A model generated the notes under the pieces. It was not told where the DNA came from. It ran no database searches and was given only the letters and a program-made list of their open reading frames with translations. The translations under genes were made by a program, and so were the position numbers. From Polaromonas sp. (GTDB lineage: Bacteria; Pseudomonadota; Gammaproteobacteria; Burkholderiales; Burkholderiaceae): a DNA stretch of 64,000 bases. This document shows positions 1 to 8,030 of this stretch, one piece after another; the first letter of the stretch is position 1, and each line of letters starts with the position of its first letter. The stretch covers positions 1 through 64,000 of the forward strand of contig PNMH01000012.1 of assembly GCA_013823505.1 (NCBI GenBank). The letters run 5' to 3'.

Positions 1-607
1 TGTAGTCCTGCGGCACGCGCTGCACGCCCACCGCGGTGTTGATGATCATGGGCCAGATGGAGCAGATGAAGATGGTCCAGATGGCCGCCGGGTTGGCACC
101 CTTGAAGACCAGCAGGCCGATCGGCAACCAGGCCAGTGGCGACACCGGGCGCAGCAGGCTGATGAGCGGGTTGAACATGCGGCTGAGAAATTCAAAGCGG
201 CCGATGGCAAAGCCCGCCGGAATGCCCACCGCCGCGGCCAGGCCAAAACCGATGGCCACGCGCTGCAGCGACATGAGCACGTTCCAGCCCACACCCTGGT
301 CGTTCGGGCCGACCTGGTAGAACGGATCGGAGAACACCTCCAGCGCCTGTTTCCAGGTTTCCAGCGGCGTCGGAATCCCGCTGGCGCCATTGCCGGCCAC
401 CACAGCCCACACGGTGACGAGAAACACCAGGCCCAGCACCGGCGGTAGCACCGCAGTCCAAAGGAACCTCAGGTCCCAGCCGCGTTTGACCTGCACCACC
501 GGCGAGGGCGCCGGCCGGGGTACCGCAGCGACTGCGGGTGGGTTGATCGGCTCTGCCTTGGTGGTGGAGGCCACCTCCAGAGGCGAATGAAAAACGGCAC
601 TGACCAT
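1..607 (-). CDS. nrtB: Nitrate ABC transporter permease NtrB/NrtB (3' end outside window)
   Basis: Inner-membrane permease of a nitrate/nitrite ABC importer, working with the binding protein encoded just upstream. Reading the minus strand from the ATG at 607 gives about 202 codons that stay open to the window edge, so the C-terminus is missing. A Pro-rich cytoplasmic N-terminus (about 45 residues) precedes a hydrophobic segment around residues 50-70. Then come the conserved start of the BPD_transp_1 domain (WNVLMSLQRVAIGF) and the stretch SPLAWLPIGLLVFKGANPAA, typical of the NtrB/SsuC/TauC family. A GGAG ribosome site lies 9 nt before the start, and the gap to nrtA is only 24 bp, so the two are co-transcribed. 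The ATPase gene is expected beyond the edge. Confidence 0.9.
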   Translation of the reverse strand, partial: MVSAVFHSPLEVASTTKAEPINPPAVAAVPRPAPSPVVQVKRGWDLRFLWTAVLPPVLGLVFLVTVWAVVAGNGASGIPTPLETWKQALEVFSDPFYQVGPNDQGVGWNVLMSLQRVAIGFGLAAAVGIPAGFAIGRFEFLSRMFNPLISLLRPVSPLAWLPIGLLVFKGANPAAIWTIFICSIWPMIINTAVGVQRVPQDY

Positions 608-631
608 GGTGTTTCTCCGGTGCGGGCCTGA

Positions 632-1930
632 TCAGGCCGCGTTGATCTTGAAACTGTCGGCGTACTTGGCCGGGTCTTTGCCGTCCCACACCACGCCGTC
701 CATGAACTTGGCGCTGCGCATCTCCGACTTGGGCAATGAGGTCTTGCTGGCCGAGGCGGCCTCTTTGAAGATGTCGATGCGGTTGACGGCCTTGGCCACC
801 GCCAGGTAGTCGGGGTGCGACTTGAGCAGGCCCCAGCGCTTGTGCTGCGTGAGGAACCACATGCCGTCGCTCAGGTAGGGGAAGTTCGCCGCGCCGTCGC
901 TGTAGAACTTCATGTGGTTGGGGTCGTCCCAGGTCTTGCCCATGCCGTTCTGGTAGCGGCCCAGGATGCGCTGGTTGATCGCGTCCACGCTGGTGTTCAC
1001 ATACGAGCGCTGCGAGATCGTCTCGGCCATCTTGTTCTTGTTCTGCAGGCCGGCGTCGATCCATTTGCCGGCTTCCAGGATGGCGGCCGTCACTGCGCGC
1101 GCGGTGTTCGGGTTCTTCTGCACGAACTCGGCCGTGGTGCCCAGCACCTTCTCGGGGTGGTCTTTCCAGATGTCCTGCGTGGTGTTGGCCGTGATGCCGA
1201 TGCCATCCATGATGGCGCGGTGGTTCCAGGGTTCGCCCACGCAGAAGCCGTCCATGTTGCCCACGCGCATGTTGGCCACCATCTGCGGTGGCGGCACCAC
1301 GATGGCGCGCGCGTCCTTCATCGGGTCGATGCCGGCGGCGGCCAGCCAGTAGTAAAGCCACATGGCGTGGGTGCCGGTGGGGAAGGTCTGCGCGAAGGTG
1401 TATTCGCGCTTTTCGGTGGCCATGAGCTTGGCCAGCGACGGGCCGTCCACCGCGCCTTTTTCAGCCAGCTTCTTGGACAGCGTGATGGCCTGGCCGTTCT
1501 GGTTCAGGTTCATCAGGATGGCCATGTCCTTGCGGGGGCCGGCGGTGCCCAGCTGCAGGCCATAGATCAGGCCGTAGAGCACGTGGGCCATGTCCAGCTC
1601 GCCGTTGACCAGCTTGTCGCGCACACCGGCCCAGCTGGCTTCCTTGGTGGGGACGATCTTCACGCCGTACTTCTTGTCGAGGCCGAGTTCGGCGGCCATC
1701 ACCACGCTGGCGCAGTCGGTCAGCGGGATGAAGCCGATCTTCACCTCGGTCTTTTCAGGCGCGTCGGAGCCGGCGGCCCACACGCCGCTGTGGCCCAGCG
1801 TCGAGAAGAAGGTGGCAGCGCCGATGGCGGTGCTCTTCTTGATGAAGTCGCGCCGCGATGCTGCGGTGGATTCGGCGGTCGTGTCGGCCAAAGCCTGGGG
1901 AATGGTGGCGCCGGTGGTGTCTGCGTTCAT
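632..1930 (-). CDS. nrtA: Nitrate-binding periplasmic protein NrtA/NasF, Tat-exported
   Basis: Periplasmic nitrate receptor of the CmpA/NrtA family (432 aa) that delivers nitrate to the NrtB permease. The N-terminus carries a twin-arginine signal (SRRDFIKKSTAIG, about residues 24-37) followed by a hydrophobic run ending near AAGS, so export is by the Tat pathway. Family hallmarks are KIGFIPLTDCASVVMA at the start of the mature protein, HVLYGLIYGLQLG, and a later FCVGEPWNHRA segment. The start at 1930 was chosen because AAGGAG lies 6 nt upstream and the Tat signal begins just downstream; an in-frame extension to 2149 would swallow the structured leader. It is the first gene of the nitrate transport operon, downstream of a NIT-ANTAR regulator. 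Confidence 0.93.
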   Translation of the reverse strand: MNADTTGATIPQALADTTAESTAASRRDFIKKSTAIGAATFFSTLGHSGVWAAGSDAPEKTEVKIGFIPLTDCASVVMAAELGLDKKYGVKIVPTKEASWAGVRDKLVNGELDMAHVLYGLIYGLQLGTAGPRKDMAILMNLNQNGQAITLSKKLAEKGAVDGPSLAKLMATEKREYTFAQTFPTGTHAMWLYYWLAAAGIDPMKDARAIVVPPPQMVANMRVGNMDGFCVGEPWNHRAIMDGIGITANTTQDIWKDHPEKVLGTTAEFVQKNPNTARAVTAAILEAGKWIDAGLQNKNKMAETISQRSYVNTSVDAINQRILGRYQNGMGKTWDDPNHMKFYSDGAANFPYLSDGMWFLTQHKRWGLLKSHPDYLAVAKAVNRIDIFKEAASASKTSLPKSEMRSAKFMDGVVWDGKDPAKYADSFKINAA

Positions 1931-2280
1931 GTCCAACTCCTTGCTGATGAAAAAAGCGTTGCCCAAAGCAAAACGGCGCCCATTTCCGGGCCTGCCTGAG
2001 CAGGTTGGAAATGGACGCCGTTGTCCGTGTCTAGGGAGACTGGGGAAGCCTTGCCGCCATTGGCCGGACTTCCGATGCCTAGCGACATGCAGGGACCGTG
2101 CCAGCGAGAGTCTGGTTTTCGAGCTTGAGCGCCAAGTCTTTGATTTCAATAGAAAAGCGCCAGCTTTTCTGCCCGCTTTCTCCGGCAGGTCAACCGCTGG
2201 CGTGGTCGCGAGCGGGCGTCAATCTGGTGCGGCGGGCCGCCGAAGCACGAAACTTGTGCGCTGCAGCACCCGGGCGTGCT
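1931..2280 (-). promoter_or_regulatory. Untranslated leader of nrtA with hairpins and T-run; candidate ANTAR antitermination region
   Basis: This 350-bp gap between nasR and nrtA has no plausible gene. On the minus strand it holds two stem-loops followed by a T-run. Hairpin 1 (2073-2044) has a 7-bp stem GGAAGTC/GGCTTCC with one G-U pair. Hairpin 2 (2022-1972) has 16-nt arms AACGGCGTCCATTTCC and GGAAATGGGCGCCGTT that pair fully as RNA (one U-G), with a smaller CCTGC/GCAGG stem in the loop. After a short TTGC/GCAA stem comes TTTTTT at 1955-1950, then AAGGAG and the nrtA ATG. NasR-type ANTAR proteins bind paired hairpins in nas leaders to block termination. The structure is seen; the antitermination role is inferred from the neighbouring regulator. 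Confidence 0.6.
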
Positions 2281-3549
2281 TCAGCGCGGGCGCTCGGGCA
2301 GCACGTCGGCCATGGCGAGCACCGCTTCGGCCACCTCGATCAGCCGGCGGTTCTGGTTCATGGCCATCTGGCGCATGGTCTTGTGGGCTTCTTCTTCACT
2401 CAGGTGGCGGTGCGCCATCAAGAGGCCCTTGGCGCGTTCGATCAGCTTGCGCTCGTTGAGGCTGGCGCGAACGGTGTCGAGTTCTTCGCTCATGGTCTGC
2501 AGGCGCCGAGCCTGCGCCTGCACCAGTTCCAGGATCGAGCGTTCCAGGTGCAGACCGTAACCCTGGGTGCCCGTGCCGAACGCTCCCGTGCCTTGCACCT
2601 CGGGCGTGCGGAAGAACGACAACACGTCCGCCTCGGTGGCCGGCGCCGTGTGCAGGGCGTGGAAACTGTTCAGTTCGTCATTGGCTGCGGCAATCTTCTG
2701 TTCGCAGGCTTGCAGCAGGTCCAGCGCAAGGCGATCTTCTACCGCTTTCATCCGGTCGATGCGCCGGCTGCAGCAGTCAAACCAGGCCTGGCTCACCTGG
2801 GCATTGAGCGGCGAGCCGTGCGGCGCGGTGCACAACACGCGGCGCAAGCGCTCCAGCTCGGCCAGCGTGGCACTGGCCTGGGTCGTGTTCCACAGCTCGA
2901 CCACGTGGGGGTTGGAGAATTCGGCAAACACCTCCAGGCAGCGCTCCTGGGACTCGATCAGGTGCAGCAGGCGCTGCTGTTCGTCGGCCACGGCGCGGCC
3001 ACCGGCAAACAGGGCCGAGCCGCAAGCGCGTTCCTGGCCGGCGAATTCCTTGCCCTGCATGAAGTTGAACAAGGCCACCAGCAGGCGCGAGATTTCCGGG
3101 TCGCTGGCGCTGTCCGCCGCCTCGAACACCACCGCCAGCAGGCCCGCGATCAACCGCACATAGGCCTCGGTGGCCTGCTGGTGCGTCCATTCCAGCGCCT
3201 GCACCCGCGCGCGCAGACCGCCGAGCGCGTCCAGCCCGTGCAGCACATAGGCGATGCGGCTGAACAGGCGGGCTCCATGGCCCACCAGGGCGGATTCGGT
3301 GTCCAGTTCGTCGAAGCAGGCGAGAAGCTCGGCTTCGATCTGCCGGCATTCGGCGATCTGCTGGTCTCGCACCTCGCCGAACCGCGCTCCTTTGGAGCCA
3401 AGAAACAAGTTGGACAGGCCCCGCTCGCGCTGCAGGCCATGTACCAAACGCCCGGTCACGTTCACCAGCGCGCTGGTGAGCGCCAGTTGCTGCAGCTCGG
3501 CGATTTCGCAGCGTTTGGCCGCCACCAGAAAGTTCAGGCCCGATTTCAT
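2281..3549 (-). CDS. nasR: NasR-like nitrate-sensing antiterminator (NIT + ANTAR domains)
   Basis: Predicted cytoplasmic nitrate/nitrite sensor (422 aa). The N-terminal two thirds is an all-helical NIT domain with [14 protein letters not shown] near residues 42-55, matching the conserved RERG...L signature of nitrate sensors. The last 60-70 residues form an ANTAR RNA-binding domain ([20 protein letters not shown], then [14 protein letters not shown]). In Klebsiella NasR this pairing binds nitrate and suppresses termination in the nasF leader. Here the gene sits directly upstream of nrtA on the same strand, separated by a hairpin-rich leader, as expected for that mechanism. The start at 3549 avoids overlap with the divergent tsaD. 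Confidence 0.88.
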   Translation of the reverse strand: MKSGLNFLVAAKRCEIAELQQLALTSALVNVTGRLVHGLQRERGLSNLFLGSKGARFGEVRDQQIAECRQIEAELLACFDELDTESALVGHGARLFSRIAYVLHGLDALGGLRARVQALEWTHQQATEAYVRLIAGLLAVVFEAADSASDPEISRLLVALFNFMQGKEFAGQERACGSALFAGGRAVADEQQRLLHLIESQERCLEVFAEFSNPHVVELWNTTQASATLAELERLRRVLCTAPHGSPLNAQVSQAWFDCCSRRIDRMKAVEDRLALDLLQACEQKIAAANDELNSFHALHTAPATEADVLSFFRTPEVQGTGAFGTGTQGYGLHLERSILELVQAQARRLQTMSEELDTVRASLNERKLIERAKGLLMAHRHLSEEEAHKTMRQMAMNQNRRLIEVAEAVLAMADVLPERPR

Positions 3550-3616
3550 GTGCGTGGGGTCGTTGCAAGCATCCCCCGATGATGAGCAACAAACATGCCG
3601 CCCGTACACTCGGCGC

Positions 3617-4720
3617 ATGCTGATTTTGGGAATCGAGTCGTCTTGCGACGAAACCGGCGTCGCTCTGGTCGACGCCAGCGGCGGCCACACGCCGCGTCTG
3701 CTGGGCGACGCGCTGCACAGCCAGATTGAAATGCATCGGGCCTATGGGGGCGTGGTGCCCGAGCTGGCCAGCCGCGATCACATTCGCCGCGTGCTGCCGC
3801 TCACCGATGCGGCGCTGGCCCAGGCCGGCCTGCCACTCTCGGCCGTGGACGCCGTGGCCTACACCCGCGGCCCGGGCTTGGCTGGCGCCCTGTTGGTGGG
3901 TTCGGGCGTGGCCTGCGCGTTGGGCTTTGCGCTCGGCAAGCCGGTGATCGGTGTGCACCACCTCGAAGGCCATCTGCTGTCGCCCTTTCTGAGTGCCGAC
4001 CCACCCGAGTTTCCTTTTGTCGCCTTGCTCGTGTCGGGCGGCCACAGCCAGCTCATGCGGGTGGACGGGGTGGGGCGCTACACCTTGCTGGGCGAAACCA
4101 TCGACGACGCGGCTGGCGAGGCTTTCGACAAGTCGGCCAAGCTGCTTGGCCTGGGTTACCCGGGTGGCCCGGCGCTGGCGCGGCTGGCGCTGCAGGGCGA
4201 CGCCCAGGCCTACAAGTTTCCGCGCCCACTGCTGCACAGCGGCGACCTCGATTTTTCGTTTGCTGGCCTCAAGACCGCGGTGCTGACCCAGGTGAAAAGG
4301 CTGGCCCACGCCAGCCTGGACGGCCCGGCCACGCTGCACCTGGCCGACCCGCTCACGCCGCAGCAAAAAGCCGATGTGGCCGCGAGCGTGCAGGCCGCCA
4401 TCGTCGAGGTGCTGGTCAAAAAGTCCATGTCGGCGGTGCGCCAATGCGGTCTTCGCCGCCTCGTGGTGGCCGGTGGTGTGGGGGCCAACGCGCTGTTGCG
4501 TGAGCAACTGGGCGCGGCGTGCGCCAAGGCGGGCGTGCGCGTGCACTACCCCGAGTTGCACCTGTGCACCGACAACGGCGCCATGATCGCGCTGGCCGGC
4601 GGCATGCGGGTGCAGGCCGGGCTGGTTGAGCTGAGCCTGACCGATGGCTACCGTTTCGACGTGAAGCCGCGCTGGCCGCTGTCGGAACTCGGGCGCGATG
4701 AGCCCGTGCCCGCTCACTGA
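3617..4720 (+). CDS. tsaD: tRNA N6-adenosine threonylcarbamoyltransferase TsaD
   Basis: Transfers the threonylcarbamoyl group from TC-AMP to A37 of ANN-decoding tRNAs, acting with TsaB/TsaE. It is 367 aa, slightly longer than E. coli TsaD (337). It begins with the ASKHA signature [15 protein letters not shown] and carries the metal-binding pair H115/H119 (HHLEGH), the nucleotide-binding [10 protein letters not shown], and the C-terminal GGVGAN and DNGAMIA motifs. The ATG at 3617 opens exactly at the conserved N-terminus. It is transcribed divergently from nasR, with only 67 bp between them, in which TACACT at 3604 could be a -10 element. Confidence 0.96.
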   Translation: MLILGIESSCDETGVALVDASGGHTPRLLGDALHSQIEMHRAYGGVVPELASRDHIRRVLPLTDAALAQAGLPLSAVDAVAYTRGPGLAGALLVGSGVACALGFALGKPVIGVHHLEGHLLSPFLSADPPEFPFVALLVSGGHSQLMRVDGVGRYTLLGETIDDAAGEAFDKSAKLLGLGYPGGPALARLALQGDAQAYKFPRPLLHSGDLDFSFAGLKTAVLTQVKRLAHASLDGPATLHLADPLTPQQKADVAASVQAAIVEVLVKKSMSAVRQCGLRRLVVAGGVGANALLREQLGAACAKAGVRVHYPELHLCTDNGAMIALAGGMRVQAGLVELSLTDGYRFDVKPRWPLSELGRDEPVPAH

Positions 4721-4744
4721 CCGTCTGGCGTGGGGTAAGCTCCG

Positions 4745-4811
4745 TAATTATGAATTAGACTCCCGGTGCTGTCGCGCGCGCGACATCTCGCCTGAGCATC
4801 TGTTGTCAGGC
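4745..4811 (+). promoter_or_regulatory. AT-rich palindrome and two further inverted repeats upstream of the receptor gene
   Basis: Between tsaD and the receptor gene lie TAATT-ATG-AATTA (4745-4757), a perfect 16-nt palindrome TGTCGCGCGCGCGACA (4770-4785) and CCTGA-N10-TCAGG (4792-4811). The AT-rich element stands out from its surroundings, fits a promoter/operator position and ends next to a TAGACT -10-like hexamer (4756-4761). The two GC-rich repeats could form hairpins in the 5' UTR. No -35 box is convincing. The symmetry is seen; function is inferred. Confidence 0.3.
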
Positions 4812-4838
4812 ACTTCAGCACCTAGAAGCAACTTGCCC

Positions 4839-6146
4839 ATGAAGAACCTGTTCGAACCTGTTTTTGCCCGCCGCCTTCGCGCGCTCGCCGCCGCCCTGAT
4901 CGGCGTTGTGTCCACCAGCGTGTCGCTGGCCCAGGCGCCAGCGCCCGCCGCCGCTCCCATCCGCATCGCCATGATCGAAGGCCTGTCCGGCCCGATCGCC
5001 AACACCGGTGAGGCCGTCTACCGCAACCTGGTCTGGGCCACCGAGCGCGTGAATGCGCGCGGCGGTGTGAAACTGCCCGGGGGCAACCGCCCGCTGCTGA
5101 TCGAGCGTTTCGACAGCAAGGGCCAGACCGAAGAGGCGCTGTCGGCGCTGCGCTCGGCGGTGGACCGCGACATCACCATCGTCGCGCAGGGCAATTCGTC
5201 GGCCGCGGCCAGCGCGCTGATCGAAGCCATCAACAAGCACAACGAGCGCGATCCGGCGCGCCAGATGCTGTTCCTCAACTACTCGGCGGTGGACCCGGTG
5301 CTTACCAACGAGAAATGCAGCTACTGGCATTTCCGCTTCGACGCCCACGCCGACATGCGCATGACCGCGCTCATGAGCGTTCTGCGCGAAGACAAACAGC
5401 TCAAGAACATCTACCTGATCGGTCAGGACTACAGCTTCGGCCAGGCCGTGCTGCGCGAGGGCCGCAACCAGCTGGCCGCGCAGCGGCCCGACGTGAAGAT
5501 CGTGGGCGAGGAGCTTCACCCCATGGCGCGCGTGAAGGATTTCCTGCCCTACGCCACCAAGATCAAGGCCAGTGGTGCCCAGGCCGTGCTCACCGGCAAC
5601 TGGGGCAACGACCTCACGCTGCTGGTGAAAGCCGCCCGCGAGGTGGGGTTCGAGGGCACCTTCTACACGTTCTATGGCAACGCGCTGGGTGCCCCAGCAG
5701 CCATGGGCGAGGCAGGTATCGGCAAGGTGATCGCGGTGGCCGACTGGTTCCCCAACGTGCCCACGCGTGAGTCCGAAGTCTTCTACCAGTCGTTCCGCCA
5801 GCGGTTCCCCAACCCGGCCGATGACTACGTGCACATGCGCATGCAGCTCATGATCGAGTCGCTGGCGCAGGCCATCGAGCGTGCAGGTGCCGTGGGCCCG
5901 GTCAACGCCGCCAGCATCGCTGCCCAACTGGAGAAAGCCGAAGTCACGCTGGCTGGCCAGACCGCGCGCATGCGCGCCGCAGACCACCAGTTCCAGCAGT
6001 CGCTGGCGGTGGCCGTGATGGACCGCCAGGGCGCGTCCGGCGCCAAATTCGACGTCGAAGGCTCGGGCTACGGCTTTCGCGTCATCCGCAACCTGGCTCC
6101 CCAACAAGCCGAACAGCCTCACCGCTGCAACATGATCCGCCCCTGA
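4839..6146 (+). CDS. Periplasmic ABC substrate-binding protein, branched-chain amino acid (LivJ-like) type
   Basis: Predicted periplasmic receptor (435 aa) of the Peripla_BP_6 family. A Sec signal peptide runs from MKNLF through a hydrophobic stretch and ends near LAQA (about residue 33). The mature protein opens with IRIAMIEGLSGPIANTGE, the typical Leu/Ile/Val-receptor start, and contains SKGQTEEALSALR and QDYSFGQAV segments of the fold. The first in-frame ATG giving a proper signal peptide is at 4839. No permease or ATPase genes are nearby, so it is an orphan receptor. Its stop codon overlaps the start of the next gene (TGATG), so it is probably translated together with that aminotransferase. 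The ligand is unknown. Confidence 0.85.
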   Translation: MKNLFEPVFARRLRALAAALIGVVSTSVSLAQAPAPAAAPIRIAMIEGLSGPIANTGEAVYRNLVWATERVNARGGVKLPGGNRPLLIERFDSKGQTEEALSALRSAVDRDITIVAQGNSSAAASALIEAINKHNERDPARQMLFLNYSAVDPVLTNEKCSYWHFRFDAHADMRMTALMSVLREDKQLKNIYLIGQDYSFGQAVLREGRNQLAAQRPDVKIVGEELHPMARVKDFLPYATKIKASGAQAVLTGNWGNDLTLLVKAAREVGFEGTFYTFYGNALGAPAAMGEAGIGKVIAVADWFPNVPTRESEVFYQSFRQRFPNPADDYVHMRMQLMIESLAQAIERAGAVGPVNAASIAAQLEKAEVTLAGQTARMRAADHQFQQSLAVAVMDRQGASGAKFDVEGSGYGFRVIRNLAPQQAEQPHRCNMIRP

Positions 6147-7369
6147 TGCCTGCAAACGCCCCCTTCATGCGCGCCGTCGTTGACAACCTCGAAGCTTCCC
6201 GCATCCGCGAGGTGGCCAACGAAGGCCTGGGCCGGGACAACGTGCTCAAGTTCTGGTTTGGCGAGAGCGACGAGGTCACGCCAGACTTCATCCGCGAAGC
6301 CGCCATGGCGTCGCTGCAGAGCGGCGAGACCTTTTACGCGCACAACCTCGGCCTGCCCGAGCTGCGCGAAGCCATCGCCACTTACACCGACGGCCTGCAC
6401 CCCGGGCGCGGTGCTGCGCACTGGATGGACCGGCTGGCAGTCACTTCGGGTGGCGTGAACGGCCTGATGCTGGCGTCACAGGCGCTGGTGGAAGCAGGCG
6501 ACGAGGTGGTGGTGGTCACACCCGCGTGGCCCAACCTCGTGGCGCAGCCGCAGATCATGGGTGCGAACGTGAAAAGCGTGCCGCTGCAGGTGCTCACCGA
6601 AGGCCCCCGAGCCGGCGCCTGGGCGCTGGACATGAACACCCTGCTGTCGGCCATCACCCCGGCCACGCGCATGCTCATCGTCAACGCGCCCAACAACCCC
6701 ACCGGCTGGACCCTGTCCCGCGACGAGCAGGCCACGATCCTGGCGCACTGTCGCCGCACCGGCACCTGGATCCTGGCCGACGAGGTGTACGAGCGTCTCT
6801 ATTACGCAGGCGACACCGCCAACGGCGCTGCCCCCAGTTTTCTGGACGTGGCCGAACCCGACGACCGCGTCATCGTGGCGCACAGCTTCTCCAAGAGCTT
6901 TCTCATGACCGGCTGGCGCCTGGGCTGGCTGGTGCTGCCCGCCGCACTCACCGCCGCCATGGGCAAGCTGATCGAGTTCAACACCTCGTGTGCCCCGGTG
7001 TTCGTGCAGCGCGGCGCCACCGTGGCGCTGCAGCGCGGCGCGGAAGTCACACCTGCGCTGGTGGCGCACCTGAAAACCTGCCGCGACACCCTGGTGCCGC
7101 TGTTGCGCGCGGTGCCCGGCGTGACTGTGGCCGAGCCGCTGGGTGGCATGTACGCCTTTTTCACGCTGCAAGGCCACGACGATTGCCTGGATGTGGCCAA
7201 GCGGCTGGTTCGCGAGGCCGGTATTGGCCTGGCGCCGGGCAGCGCCTTCAGCCCGGAAGCCGCCGGCTGGCTGCGCTGGTGCTTCGCCAGCCGCGACACG
7301 CACCGGCTGGAAGAGGGCGTTGAACGCCTGCGCCGCTGGATCGCCACCCAGCCGGGTGGTGGCACCTGA
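6146..7369 (+). CDS. Pyridoxal-phosphate-dependent aminotransferase, class I/II
   Basis: Cytosolic PLP enzyme of fold type I (407 aa), typical length for aspartate/aromatic/valine-type aminotransferases. Visible motifs are NAPNNPTGW (cofactor/substrate contact), DEVYERLYY (Asp and Tyr for the pyridine ring) and HSFSKSF, with the Schiff-base lysine followed by GWRLGW. The C-terminus contains the conserved substrate-carboxylate arginine region (WLRWCFA). It starts inside the stop codon of the preceding receptor gene (TGATG), so the two are translationally coupled; perhaps the enzyme acts on the amino acid that receptor binds (inference). The exact donor and acceptor cannot be read from the sequence. 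Confidence 0.88.
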   Translation: MPANAPFMRAVVDNLEASRIREVANEGLGRDNVLKFWFGESDEVTPDFIREAAMASLQSGETFYAHNLGLPELREAIATYTDGLHPGRGAAHWMDRLAVTSGGVNGLMLASQALVEAGDEVVVVTPAWPNLVAQPQIMGANVKSVPLQVLTEGPRAGAWALDMNTLLSAITPATRMLIVNAPNNPTGWTLSRDEQATILAHCRRTGTWILADEVYERLYYAGDTANGAAPSFLDVAEPDDRVIVAHSFSKSFLMTGWRLGWLVLPAALTAAMGKLIEFNTSCAPVFVQRGATVALQRGAEVTPALVAHLKTCRDTLVPLLRAVPGVTVAEPLGGMYAFFTLQGHDDCLDVAKRLVREAGIGLAPGSAFSPEAAGWLRWCFASRDTHRLEEGVERLRRWIATQPGGGT

Positions 7370-7387
7370 CGGCTTCTGCCCTATAAT
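7359..7387 (+). promoter_or_regulatory. Probable sigma70 promoter of rpsO
   Basis: GTGGCA (4/6 to TTGACA) at 7359-7364 is separated by 17 bp from a perfect TATAAT at 7382-7387. The -35 overlaps the last codons of the aminotransferase gene. Transcription from it would give an rpsO leader of about 110 nt. Confidence 0.55.
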
Positions 7388-7503
7388 TCGCGGTTGCCGT
7401 TCGAGAGGACAGCATACCCACGCCCGATGCGGCGGCCGGCTGCGGAGTCACTCCACAAGCCGACTGGCTGCGCCGGGACGCACGTAACCCCCAAGGAAAT
7501 TCC

Positions 7504-7770
7504 ATGATTGCCCAATCCATCAAAGCCGAGGTCGTCGCGGCCAACGCTCGCGCCGCCAATGACACCGGCAGCCCCGAAGTGCAGGTCGCCATCCTGACCG
7601 CACGCATCAACGAACTGACCCCCCACTTCAAGACGCACGCCAAAGACCACCACGGTCGTCGCGGCCTGCTGCGCATGGTGAGCCGGCGCCGCAAGCTGCT
7701 GGACTACTTGAAGTCCAAAGACGCCCAGCGTTACGTTGCGCTGATCGCCAAACTGGGTCTGCGCAAGTAA
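7504..7770 (+). CDS. rpsO: 30S ribosomal protein S15
   Basis: Primary 16S rRNA-binding protein of the small-subunit platform (88 aa, the usual length). Recognised from the conserved [11 protein letters not shown] near residue 20, [19 protein letters not shown], and [11 protein letters not shown] good AAGGAA site lies 7 nt before the ATG. The roughly 110-nt leader (7388-7503) contains GC-rich inverted segments (for example GCCGGCTGCGGAGT...GCCGACTGGC). S15 represses its own mRNA through structured leaders in several bacteria, so autoregulation is possible here but not shown. The gene ends in a strong intrinsic terminator and is followed by pnp, the classic rpsO-pnp pair. Confidence 0.98.
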   Translation: MIAQSIKAEVVAANARAANDTGSPEVQVAILTARINELTPHFKTHAKDHHGRRGLLRMVSRRRKLLDYLKSKDAQRYVALIAKLGLRK

Positions 7771-7790
7771 TTGAGCCCGGGTTGACACAG

Positions 7791-7828
7791 AAAACGCCTG
7801 AGTTGGTTCGCTGGCTCGGGCGTTTTTT
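7791..7828 (+). terminator. Rho-independent terminator of rpsO
   Basis: A 10-bp stem AACGCCTGAG/CTCGGGCGTT (7793-7802 with 7815-7824, one G-U pair) with a 12-nt loop runs straight into TTTTTT (7823-7828). Further T-runs follow at 7831 and 7842. The remaining 180 bp up to pnp must contain its promoter, but I see no clear boxes. Confidence 0.9.
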
Positions 7829-8030
7829 GCTTTTTTGAGCCTTTTTTTGATTCCGGGGCATTGATCACAGAGCGAAGCTGTGTCATTCCAAGCGGGTTGA
7901 GCGCCATCGGCGAAACACTCAATCCATCTGGAATGGCATCGTGTTCTGGGTTGTGTTTCCGGGTTTTGTGCGGGTTTGCCGCACGCTGTGATTTCCGCCG
8001 GGTGGCGGAAAAAATGCCAGGAGATAAACC

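Noticed and set aside
1931..2149. An N-terminal extension of nrtA starting at 2149
   Set aside because: It would translate the hairpin leader, place the Tat signal far inside the protein, and ignore the good ribosome site before 1930.
2777..4717. A 646-codon minus-strand frame spanning nasR and tsaD
   Set aside because: It crosses two recognised genes and their divergent promoter and has no recognisable domain; a shadow frame.
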